Assembly: GCA_002049455.2 (NCBI GenBank)
Contig: KV918771.1
Span: 462,386-526,385 of the forward strand
Length of the DNA: 64,000 nucleotides
Source of the DNA: Porphyra umbilicalis
Taxonomy: Eukaryota > Rhodophyta > Bangiophyceae > Bangiales > Bangiaceae
Direction: 5' to 3'
Position 1 is the stretch's first letter; every line of letters begins with the position of its first letter. The notes under the pieces are model-generated. The model had not been told where the DNA came from. It was given only the letters and a program-made list of their open reading frames with translations, and made no database searches. The position numbers and the translations under genes were made by a program. Positions 40,378 to 50,560 of this stretch are shown here, one piece after another.

Positions 40378-42266
40378 CTCCATGTGTATTAAGTCGAGCA
40401 CGGGTGTCGAGGTGCTGCGCGAGTACCGGGTTTTCACACTTATGATAGCTCCCCCTTTTCGGCGACTTGACAGTATTTAATACCAGCCACCGGAGCGGCA
40501 ACTGTCCCTCCGTGAACGGCGAAAGGGAATGGTCTCGGTATCTTGAACTCACTTAATACCAAGTTCTGTGACATTGTCAAAGAACTGTGTGCATCCCGTG
40601 CGGAGAAAGCGGGTTCCGACGCCCCCCACCCCGGGGGGTGTTGCGGGGCTTGCGGCACGATATCCGCGTCGCTCTGCCGACCCTGCGCCGGTTGCCCACT
40701 ACTGTTGCCATGCTCCACCTCGTGAGGGGGGGGCGGAGGGGGGCAGCGCAGGCAAGGAGATAGCCGGGACTGCACCCTCACTTGCGAGGCCACGTCCTAT
40801 TTCCTCTATTGGTACGAGAGAGGGGTGCTTGCTGGCCCCCGCAGGCACAGAAGGCCACGAGATGGTGCCGGCTGCGGCAGCGGCCAGAGCGGGTAACGCC
40901 GGTAGAGAGGCGTCAGGCTGCTAAAACTGTCTGCTCTCCTCCCACCCACCGCCCCGGAGTGAGCGCAACCTTTGCTCGTGGGCTGCACGATGGTGTCCTT
41001 CTACCTATTTCTTGCTCTACTCGGCACAGATCCGGTACTGAGCACCGCACCCGTTTAGTGCATCAAGTCGCACTTGAAAGAACTTGAGCGGACTTCATAG
41101 AGCTCTTAATCACGCCCTAATCTCGTCGCCACCACGCCACAACGAGTGTTTTGGACGGGAGACGAGCAAACACTCCCAGCGTACAGTACGAGCAGAAGCC
41201 CGTTTTTAACGAGCGTTTTCGAGCAATTGCGTTAGAACCGGGCTCGTGGTGGATCCAGCAACGAGGTGCACTGCGCAGGTGAGATGGGCGTCGCTCCTGC
41301 TTCCTTCAACCACGACAACACCAACACGGTCGCGGCGAGGAAGCGCGCGCTGAACAAAACAACCAATCCACCACCGAGAACGACCAATCAAGGCTCTTTG
41401 CCCGTGACGGAAAACCCCCCACCTGCACCCTTCCCTCTGGGTTCGTTTCCCCGCAGCCGACAAAGAGGGGCCAAACATGGCAGACTCCCCCGTGGTGACG
41501 ACCACATGTCACCTCCGTGGGCCGTCAACGGTCACGGTCAGCGCTTCCGCGGCAGCGCCGTCCACGCCGCCGCCACAGTCGAGGGCGGGCGTGGCGCGTG
41601 GCGCTGACAACCTACACGCACGCCGCCGACGCGCACGTGCGGCGCTGGCGGGCCGGCGGTGCACCGGCGTGTTGGCGATTGGCTGCGCGAGCGCCCGCCA
41701 CACGCTGCGGTGACTGGCCGCCGGCGCACCACCGTTGGTCGAGGCCACCGTCTGCACCCTATCCGACACCACCCGCCTGCCCGCCGAACCGACGGTGCGG
41801 AGCACAGGCGCACGGAAGGGGGCGTCCGCGGCTGCGGACGTTCACATGGAGGCCAGCTTCCACCGCCGCCCGTCGGGCGGGTCGCCCTCGACCTGACCCT
41901 CTGTCGGGCGCTGCCTGAGGTAGCTGCCGCTGGCCCGTCGAAGCTACTGCCCTTGTCCATCGATGTGGACTGTGCACGGACGCCCGTCGGTAGCTAAGCC
42001 CCACATGTCTCGCTGCCACACGCACAGCAGTGGGGCCAAGACAGGCAGAAGGGAATAGACGCGGCAGAATTTTCTTTGTTTGCCATGCAGAACCACCCGT
42101 TGCAGATCGACCCTTCGTCTTTGACTGGCATGCACGCACCCCACTACCGCCGCACGACCGCCACGGCCGTGCGACCGACCCCGGCACTACGCTGTGGCCG
42201 GCCGCTTCAACCCATAGCCGAGGCGGCCCCGCGGCATCGGTGGTGGCGCACGCGACAGCACCGGCG
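40378..42266. other. Intergenic region between the TIR element and gene B
   Basis: Balanced composition to about 41250, then GC-rich. Frames in 41500-41990 look like chance openings. No gene I can support. Confidence 0.35.
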
Positions 42267-42902
42267 TCACCCGTGACGACCCGCTCCAGCCGCCCCACCC
42301 CCCCCCGGCGAGCACACCAGCGGCGTGCCATCCGCCTTGAACCACTCGGCGTAGCAGCCGCCACAGTAGTTGTCCACACATTTGGCCGCGTCCGGCCCGC
42401 ACGGCTTGCTTACTTGGCACGGCGCTACCCAGCAGTTGACCTCATTGTCCGCCACGCACGATCCACACGCCGAGCGGCGGGAGAGGAACTCCACGTCCCC
42501 CGCCGTCAGCGACGACGCGCGCACCGTATAGTCGCACGGGCCGACAAAGCCAGACTTGGAGACCATGAGCAGCACGGGCACGCCGAGCGCAAAGCTCGTC
42601 GAGCACGAGCTGAGGGAGCCATACGTGAGGAAGCGCTCGAGGCGGTCCGGGCACCCCTTGTAGACGGTCGTGTTGACGGGGTAGTAGCCGCCCGTCAGGG
42701 AGTAGACGCGCTTCCGTCCGTCATCGGCTTCCACGGTTTGGGGGGTGGCAATGACCACCGTGGCGGTGTTGGCGCGCCAGTACGAGTCGAGCAACGTGGG
42801 CGGGCCCGCGCACGAGCAGCCGGCGGTGCGGGCGGGGGCGGTGAGGAGCACCGCCACCGCCGCCACCGTCGCGGCGAGGAGGGGGGGGAGCGCCGATGCC
42901 AT
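42267..42902 (-). CDS. Secreted TIMP/NTR-domain-like Cys-rich protein B
   Basis: 211 residues from ATG 42902-42900. The signal peptide MASALPPLLAATVAAVAVLL continues to ARTA, after which the mature chain would begin GCSCAGPPTLLDSY; CSC close to the N-terminus is the TIMP-type metal-chelating arrangement, kept here but lost in paralogue A. NTR-like features: TATVVIATPQTV, TTVYKGCPDRLERF, SSCSTSFALGVPVLLMVS, PCDYTVRASSLTAGDVEFL. The C-terminal Cys module matches gene A except one residue. The gene faces the opposite way to gene A, 3.5 kb off, with the long-TIR element between. It ends in a short Gly-rich tail next to a C-run, where the true 3' end is uncertain. Confidence 0.8.
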   Translation of the reverse strand: MASALPPLLAATVAAVAVLLTAPARTAGCSCAGPPTLLDSYWRANTATVVIATPQTVEADDGRKRVYSLTGGYYPVNTTVYKGCPDRLERFLTYGSLSSCSTSFALGVPVLLMVSKSGFVGPCDYTVRASSLTAGDVEFLSRRSACGSCVADNEVNCWVAPCQVSKPCGPDAAKCVDNYCGGCYAEWFKADGTPLVCSPGGGGAAGAGRHG

Positions 42903-43791
42903 TGGGCGTGTGGGCTCTGGGGCAGACGCGGGGGGCGGCGGCGGCGGCGAGCGGCGCGGCGGCCGTTGGTAGTGACGCTGGCGATGGCGCGGGCGGCGGA
43001 CGGGGCGGGCGAAGCGGGAGAGCAGCAGGCCCGCTGTCGAAAGCGCGTTGCGACGGTGTCGACGGGTCAACGACCCGCTTTCACGGCGTTGCGGAGTTTC
43101 GGCGTGCACGACCGCGCCCGAGGGCCTCCCCCCCCCACCGCGGCGCGCGCGCGGGGACGGGCAACGCGCGGGCGCTCCCCCCCCGCCGGTGCCACCCCCC
43201 CCTGCCCCACCGACCGGCCGCGCGTCGACAGGGGAGCGGGGGCACCCACGGCGCGGCGGTCGCAAAAAAAAAACAGTGGGGGGCCACGCGTCGACGCCCC
43301 GCCCGCCCGTCGCCCGCCGGTGAGGCGGCGGCGGCGGCAGCGACGTGCGCGGCAGCGGCGCCGCCGCGGCCGCCCGCGTCTGCCGCCGCCCGCCGCGGCG
43401 TGGCCGCCGCGCCCCCCCCCCCCCCCACAAAGGCGCGCGCACCCCCGACGGCGGGCCGCCCGCGGAGCGAGTGGGGGTGTGCCGCCGCCGCCGGCCACGC
43501 GCCGCGGCTCGACGGCCGGGGCGCGCCGCGCCGCGGACCGCCCGCCCAGTCTGTCCGGCGGCGCAAGGGGCGCCCGCCGCGCGCGCGCGGCGCGGCGCAC
43601 CGACCGACGACCGCCGTTCCGAGTGTGATCCGCGGGCGCGGCGGCGCCGCGGCGCGGCCGCGGCGGGGCGCGTGGCAAACCGGGGGGGGCGCGGCCGCCG
43701 CCCGCCGCCCGCCGCCCGCCGCCCGCCCCCCGCCGGGGGGGGTGTGTGCCGTCTGCCGGCGGCGCGCCCGCGCCCGCGACGCGCGTGCGTT
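42903..43791. other. Extreme-GC spacer
   Basis: More than 80% G+C over much of its length, with C- and G-runs at 43121, 43261 (A9), 43412 and 43684, and tandem GCCGCCC units near 43697-43730. Open in several frames on both strands; no gene supported. Likely includes the promoter of gene B at its left edge. Confidence 0.4.
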
Positions 43792-45073
43792 CGTCGCTGG
43801 ACGAGGCAGCCCAACAGGCCGCCGAACAGAACTGCCTGTTCGGCAACAGGCAAATAGATGCCGATCTGTTGGCCCCTCTGTTCGGGCAACAGACCCCGAA
43901 CAGAACGTCATTCTGTTCGGCGCCGCTGTTGACCTCACTCGTGGGGGGCCCATACATTTGCCAGGCCCTACCGATTGTAACGGCTCCAATGCAGGGCTTA
44001 ATGAAGAACTTGGAGACCGGTCGTGTCTCCATACAACTTAAACATGCAACTGTTAACTAATTCATGATCGCTTTGTAAAAAATGACAACAAGTATAGTAG
44101 ACACTTCACATGGTTGTCGGATGAGCGGCAGTTCGCAATCTCCCTGATTGACCTCAGCGTGGGAAGCTGCCTTCCACCTCGAGCCCGAAGCCACTCACGC
44201 GCCGTGCACCGTCGTCGTCGACGTCATCTTCGTCCGCTGGATGCTACCGCAATCTCTCTCGCAGCACGCTGCCGCTCTGCCGCCCTACCCCCCTAGCCCC
44301 CTTTCTCTCTCGTCCCCTTGCGGCTCATCGCCATTACCTTGCCTTCCCACCGGCTCTGTTGATGCACCCTTTCCGGGAGCGCTTCTCAACGCCTAGCGTA
44401 CGTTCCACGTCACACTCCCCGCCCGCGTATGTCTCCTCACCCGAACCGCCTGTGTGTTCCTCCTGGTCCCGCTTCTCTCCACCCCCGCGTGTACCGAACT
44501 CTTGATGTCGCTCGACCGTGGCTCCGCCGATCTGCTTGCCGGGTGCCCGCATGCGACGTGAGCTTTGTTTGTTTTTGACGTTGTGGACGATAGATGTACT
44601 GACTTGCTGCTGTGCACAGTGTGTGCTTCACTGACTCTTCTGGGCACGGTGTTTCCTTTCTGTGGTACTGTTGACATATTTGTGTCCACCGCGCTTTGGT
44701 AGTCATGTTGAGCGGAGTGTTGGTAGCTCTCAATAAAGTGGAGGCGGGCCTCTCGACGCATCGGGAAGGTTCTGGCCAAGCTGCAACGGTCAGCACAGAA
44801 CAAATCAACAGATCACATGTAATTGAAGTTCTAGCTAGGGACTCTCGGAGAATTCACTTCATTGCATCGCACTAAGCCGCTGTCATCTCAAGCTCTGATT
44901 ATTGCCGTCGAGCTCGTGAGTCCTGGCTGATCCGCCCGTTTCTCCCACCAACTCGCGATCCAGAGCCGAGCACCCGAACAACAATGGAACAGAATCGCGT
45001 CTGTTGGGCGTCTGTTCGGAAACAGGCGTCCGAACAGAATCACGTTCTGTTGGGGCTGCCTCGTCCAGCGACG
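43792..45073. mobile_element. ~1.28-kb TIR element with CTGTTCGG subterminal repeats
   Basis: CGTCGCTGGACGAGGCAGCC at 43792 is matched inverted at 45054-45073. Just inside both ends are dense clusters of CTGTTCGG/CCGAACAG-type motifs in both orientations (43812-43930 and 44985-45050). The interior (44000-44980) is of ordinary composition without a gene. The arrangement is that of a non-autonomous DNA transposon with transposase-binding subterminal repeats; a target duplication is not clear. Confidence 0.6.
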
Positions 45074-46321
45074 TTGGTATCGGCGCGCCGGACACGGTCC
45101 TCCGTGGCGGCGCGCCCGGCGGCGGCGACGACGCGTGGCCCGACCGGGGGGGGGGGGGTCCACGCAGAGGCGCGGCGGCGGGCCGGGCACGGCGCGGCCG
45201 TCGGCGCGGCGGCTGAGGGGCGAGCGGCGGCGCGCCTGCCAGTGGGAATGCAACGGCGGTTGTGGCGCGTGCACGTGCCGACCCCCCCCTCTGCCCCCCC
45301 ACCCTGTGCAGGCGGCGCCCCCAGTGCCGCGCCGTCCCCCGCCGACGCGGCCGCGGCGGCCACGGTGCCGCCGCCGCGACGCGCGGCGGCCGCCCCGTTG
45401 GCGCCCACCGCGCGGCCGCCGGCGTGGGGAGGGGGTGGAGGGGGGGGAGGGGGGGGGAGGCCACGGGGGGGGCCCCCGCCACGCGGCGGCGGAGGGAGTC
45501 GCGGGCGGCGGCCACCCCCACCGCCAATGTGGGGGGGGGGCGCGACAGCGGGACGGGGGGCACGCCCCGTCGGGCCCCTCCACCGGGGGCGGGCCGCCCG
45601 CCGCCCGCGGGCGCGTGCCGGCGGGCGGCAGCTCGGGGGGGGGAGGAGGCGTGGCCACCCGCGTCGGGGGGGGGCGCGGCCGCCACGCAGCCGCCCCGCC
45701 GCAGGCCGCCGCCCAGCGCCGCCGCCGCCGACGCGCCGCGCTCCCCACCTACTCGGGGTCGTGGGTGGGCGCGTGTCTGCTGCCCACCAGACCCCCCCCC
45801 CCCCCCCCCCCCCCCCCCCCGCTTCTGGCTATGACGCGCGTCGTCGCCGCCACTCTGGCGGCGGCGCCCGCCGCCGCCGCCGCCGCCGCCGCCGTCCCCG
45901 CTGCCACCGTCGCGACCGCCCCCCTCGCCGGCCACACCCCCGTCACGTTGGACTGATGCATATCGAGGCCTCTCTAGCTGCGGCTCGTGGACGCGCCCCG
46001 ACCCCGTTGCTTGACCGATGCGGTCGCCGCTGACGCGCCTGCGCGGCAGGTGCTACGGCCGCCTCCCCACCCCACGGCGCCGGCCTTGACCGCCCGCCCG
46101 TGCGAGACGCTGTGGGTGGCGCCGTCGACGCCGACGCTGGCGTCCAACGCCGTCGCCGGCGCCCGTAGACAACGGGCGCACCCCGTGCACCGCGACGCGA
46201 GCGGTCCGGGGCAGCTGCCCCAGTCGCGCCGGCGGGCGCGTGCCGTGCGCGCCGCGGCCGCGCGCGCGCCCGGTACTGGGCGCCGGCGCCAACGACCGCG
46301 CCGTGCGCCGCCACCGAGACG
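45074..46321. other. GC-extreme spacer with a 29-C run
   Basis: Contains poly-C at 45792-45820 (29 C), one of the longest homopolymers in the window, and poly-G runs near 45150, 45430 and 45530. Frames on both strands are open by composition; none supported as a gene. Confidence 0.4.
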
Positions 46322-46620
46322 GTGGCGGCCACGTGCGTGCGCCCGTGCGGCGGGGACGGCCCCTTGATCATAGTGTGGACGCCGTCGCTGGGCGCGACGG
46401 CGCCGCCGACGGCGCCGCCACGGCCGTCCATGGCGATCGGCGGCCAAGGCGGGAGTGCCGCCACTGGGGGGGCCGCCTTGGCCAACGGTCCGGGGGGGAA
46501 CGGCGGCGAGGGGGGCGGGGGGGGTACCCCGAGGGGTGTGGGCGGCGCAGGCGGCGACGGCGGCAGCGTCGTCATTACGTTGTACGGGGGGGGGGGGGGT
46601 TACGTACGGAGGGGGGGGGT
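46322..46620 (+). CDS. Possible Gly-rich protein fragment
   Basis: One plus-strand frame reads GGDGPLIIVWTPSLGATAPP and then a regular Gly-Asn-Gly-rich repeat, GGNGGEGGGGG and GGAGGDGGSVVITLYGG, ending in a G-run. The GGxGG pattern closing on a beta-type VVITL is typical of Gly-rich cell-surface repeats, but no start or family is clear. Confidence 0.25.
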
Positions 46621-47563
46621 GGGGAAGCGGTCCATTGTGCCCACCGTCTGCCCTGGCCGCCGCGCCGGCGTCGGCATGTACAGGAGAGCGGTGCAGGCGC
46701 GCGACGCGGGTGGTGGGTGGTCGCGACGGTGGTCAGGCGGCTCGCGGAACAGACGGCCCGCCTTTGTTGTCGTGCGGTTACAGCGAGCCGACGCTGGTTG
46801 GGGGCGGCCCGCTGCGCGCCGCGCCATAGACATGGTGGGTGCCATAGGGGCTCGAGGGAGCAGCCATCACGGGTGCGCCACACACGGTGGGAAAGGTCGG
46901 CGATGTGCGGCGGGACGGAGATCAGGACGGGCAGTCGCTCCGCCGTCCGTGGTTGGGGAGGGAGCGGGTGCCACCGTCGACACCGTCAAACGTGCAGTCA
47001 CCAGGCCCCCACTTCACGCCCGGCGGGCGTGTTACCGACAATCTGCCGGCAAGGAAGCGCTCGGCGTAGCGTCGCTCGGGGGTGGTGGCGGCGGCGCGCA
47101 CGCGGCCCCGCCAGCGTCTGTGTCGGCCCCGCGGCGGCACTGCGGCGGTCCCGCAGCAGGCGGCTCGGCCGCGGTCGGTGCGCCCGCGGCGGCGTGCGTG
47201 GGGGCGCCGCCGCGGCGGCCACGCAGAAGGCACGGGCGCGCTGCGGCGAGGGGTGCGCCAGCGCGTGGCTCCTGCACGTGGGCGTGGGTTGGAGGAGATC
47301 AGCGATGCGCCGTTTTCATTTTTCTCGTCAGCCGTACAGGAGTGCCTGGATCAGAGGGTGTTGCAGTGAATAAATCCCTCTCCCACGCGATGTCCCCTCT
47401 TCAGGCCACCACAGCGTGGCTGCAGAGGAGAGGAGAACAAGAGCGGCTCGACCAGACACGATATCCCTTATAGGGGAATCTCGTGTCTGCTCGAGCCGCC
47501 GCATCATTGTTACGAAGACGATGTTCTGCGAGGCCTGGCGAGTACAGTCATTGTGCGCTTGTA
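46621..47563. other. Spacer before the third foldback element
   Basis: GC-rich to about 47300, then balanced. Contains GATATCCCTTATAGGGAATC near 47459, a short imperfect palindrome. No gene supported. Confidence 0.35.
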
Positions 47564-47695
47564 CAGCCGTTCTCTCAAAAACCTCGCACGCCAACTGTTG
47601 CACCACTCTGACAAATCGGCCTTCATGGGGTCGCAGAGGCCGATTTGTCAGAGTGGTGCAACAGTTTGCGTGCGATGTTTTTGAGAGAACGGCTG
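47564..47695. mobile_element. 132-bp foldback element, copy 3 (divergent arms)
   Basis: Same length, same ends (CAGCCGTTCTC...GAGAACGGCTG) and TA flanks (47562-47563, 47696-47697) as copies 1 and 2. Arm interiors differ: CACCACTCTGACAAATCGG replaces AAAAGAGTTCCAAATCGG. The opposite arm carries the matching complement, so the hairpin is kept, with two mismatches. Confidence 0.85.
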
Positions 47696-47697
47696 TA

Positions 47698-48611
47698 AAG
47701 CAGGGTGGAGCACTTTGTAGCCCATGTGAGAATTTACAGCTGATTGGACAATCTGTTCCGAAACGACAACCACCCGAGGTGCTCATGACGCTCGATCGTG
47801 AATTTGAATCATAAATGGTGCAATGAGACACGGAAGGGCGTGGCAAGACTTGTGCCCCGTCCTTCACGAGGTGTTCCTGGGGGGGTAGGCAGGCAAATTT
47901 TGACAGACTTGAGGCAGCGGATTACTCGATCGCAGATCAGCTGTGAATCATCACTTCAAGTGCCATCAAGTGCGGTGGGCCCCGCACCGGAGCGATCGAG
48001 TTGCGCTCAGTTATAAAGCAGGGTAGCAGTGCTGTGTCAAATGTTGACCACCGCCGGAAATGTTGACCAGACTCGAGACCTCCCCACGGGGTCGTACGCG
48101 CCGATTCCGTGACCTGGATAAAGGCACAGCGGGAATACTCTGCGTACCAGTGCCCAGAAGACGGCCTACAGCAGGTCCAAGAGTGCCTTTTTCTCCAGAT
48201 GTATGCATGTAGGTCTTGTTGAGTTTCTGACAAAAAATGGGACACCGGGCACAAACAGCCTTCTCGTGCTGTTTTTTATTCTCTTTTTCCTGTATTTCTC
48301 GGTCATGCCAGGAGGCGCCTCAGAAGGCCCTGCAGGCCCCCCCACCCCCCAGAGCGTAGGAAAGGCACTGCAATGCGTCAACTGAAAGCGCGTTCGCGAA
48401 AACACCCTGGACTTGCGAAACGACAAAACCATTTTCACACGACGAAAGATAGACCAGAGAGTCACGAGCATCTCTTGAGGATGTGCTCTGACAAGTGGGC
48501 AACGCCGCTCAGACACAAGGCTACCTACACCTCGCCACTGTCTCGCCACGCCAACAGAGCCTCCATGTATTTTTTCCACCCCATTCTCACCCACACCAAA
48601 GGGCGGCCACC
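47698..48611. other. AT-richer intergenic region
   Basis: Balanced composition, no gene recognised on either strand. A TATAAA-like element TTATAAAGCA lies near 48011. Confidence 0.35.
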
Positions 48612-50560
48612 ATGGGAGCCCCGTACAATCACCCTGACACCATTTCCGCCGCGGTGACCACGTTCGTGGGACGGCGGACCAGCGGGGCGACCGCGGCGGG
48701 TGTCAACTCCCCCCCCATCCCGTCTTCACTCGTTCCCACTCACGTGGTGCAAGCAGTAAGCCTCGCATCCCCCGCAGCGACGTGCCGCTCGGCGCCGACG
48801 CCCGCCGCGCCGCCGCGCCCCGACTGAGCCGCCGTCGGCGGCGCGTCCGCGCGTGCGCGGCGGCGGCGACGCGCCGCTACCGCGGCTGCGGCGCTCACAC
48901 GCTGCGCGCCTCAGTGCGGGGGGCGGCTCGGGGTGCGCCCGACTCCAACTGGGGCCCCTGCCCCATCGGCTGACAGGCCGGCCGCCACGTACCCGCCGCT
49001 GCTGCCACGAGGGGCGGGGGGGGGGGCGACGCTGCGACACCGGCGACCATCGGGGCGGCCGCCACAGCCCACCCCCACGCGCTCAAACGCGCAGCGTCGA
49101 CGGGGGGCACCCGCTGGTGGGGGCGAGGACCAGCAGCGGCGGGGGGCAGGGTCGGACGTGCCCCAATCCCGGCGGGACCCCACGCCATTGAGGGGGGAGG
49201 CCGAAGCCAGCGCCGCCGCTGCCGTGCATGATCCGAAGGTGCCCCACCGCGGGCGGTGGAGGGGACACCCGCCGGCTGGGCGCCGCCGCGGCGATCCTGC
49301 GTGACCGCTCCGACGGCCGCCACGCGACGGGCGGCGGCGGCAGCGACGCCGCTGCCGCCGCGGGGGTGGCCGAGTAGCCCCTACGGCAGCGGCGGTCGCG
49401 CATCCGACTGCGGCAGCTGCGCGTGGCGGCAGGCGGACGAGGCCCACGCGCCGCCACTGAGGGGGCCTCAACCGCCACCGCCACCGCCGCCGCCGCCACC
49501 GCTGCCACCGCCGCGGCCGCCGGTCGCCCCTGCATGTGGGCGCGCGTCCCACGCGTGGTCGTCCACCGCCCACCGCCGCGTCGGCGGCAGGTGCGGCGGC
49601 AACGCCTGCAGCGGCGGTGGCCGCCGCCCCCACCCACCACACGCGGGTGTACCGCGCGTAGGACACGGCGCGCGGCTGGGCGGCCGCGAAAAGAATGGAC
49701 GGGCGGCATGGCCCACCACAAGCTGGTCGTCTCGCCGCCTCGGCCGCCGCCGCCTCGCTCGGCGGGTGACGGCGTCACCAGCGCGGCGGCCGACACGTCG
49801 CCGCCGCCGCCGCCTCCGGCCGCACTCCCCCCCCCCACCTCCAGCGCCGCCGTGCATGGCGGATGACGTGCGGAGCTGGTAGTCTCCACTTGACCCGCCG
49901 CCCTGGCCGCCGCCGCCTCGCTCGGCGGGTATGGCGTCGCCGCCGCGGCGGCCGACACGTCTCCGTCGTCGCCGCCCCCGGCCACACTCGCCCTCACTCC
50001 CCCCTCTCCGCGTTTCACGACCGATGACATGCGGTCCACGTCGACCACAACCACAGCGCCCCAACACCGCCGCCGGTGCCTGGCCCCCGCCGCCCACCGT
50101 CGCCGTCTCGCTCAGAGGGTGTGGCGGCGTCACCGGCGCAGCGCCCAACACGTCGCCATCCCCGCCGCCTCCCGTCCCACACCGCCCCCACCCCCCACCA
50201 CCGAGCACCCTCCCACCCCGACCGGCTCCCAATCATCAACGTACCCACAAAAGACACGCAGCTCTTCCTCCAGCCCCTACACCCTGCAACGCCCATGCTC
50301 CGTCGGGGGCCGCCACCTCCCCGATCCAGTCGACCACGGGCAACGGGAACGGCCGCAACCGCTCGGGCAGCCACGCGATGCGCGACCGCTCAACCCCCCC
50401 ATTCGAACGTTTGAAAGGAAAGCGCTCTCTCAGGCCTCTGAAGCCACCTTTTCGGCAAGTCCCAAAAACTTACGCGAGCGTGCCCACATCCGCCACAGTC
50501 AACCCGCCCTCACGACCCCGCAAACACCGCACCTGCCCTCACGTACCTTTTTAACCACGA
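48612..50560. other. GC-rich region with degenerate ~165-190 bp repeat
   Basis: An ATG at 48612 begins MGAPYNHPDTISAAVTTFVG and stays open for about 71 codons, possibly a first exon, without an identifiable continuation. From 49746 the phrase CCGCCGCCTCGCTCGGCGGG recurs at 49910 and, degenerately, at 50098, followed each time by a GGCGTC...GACACGTC segment. This is an eroded tandem repeat; it is not a convincing coding region. Confidence 0.35.
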
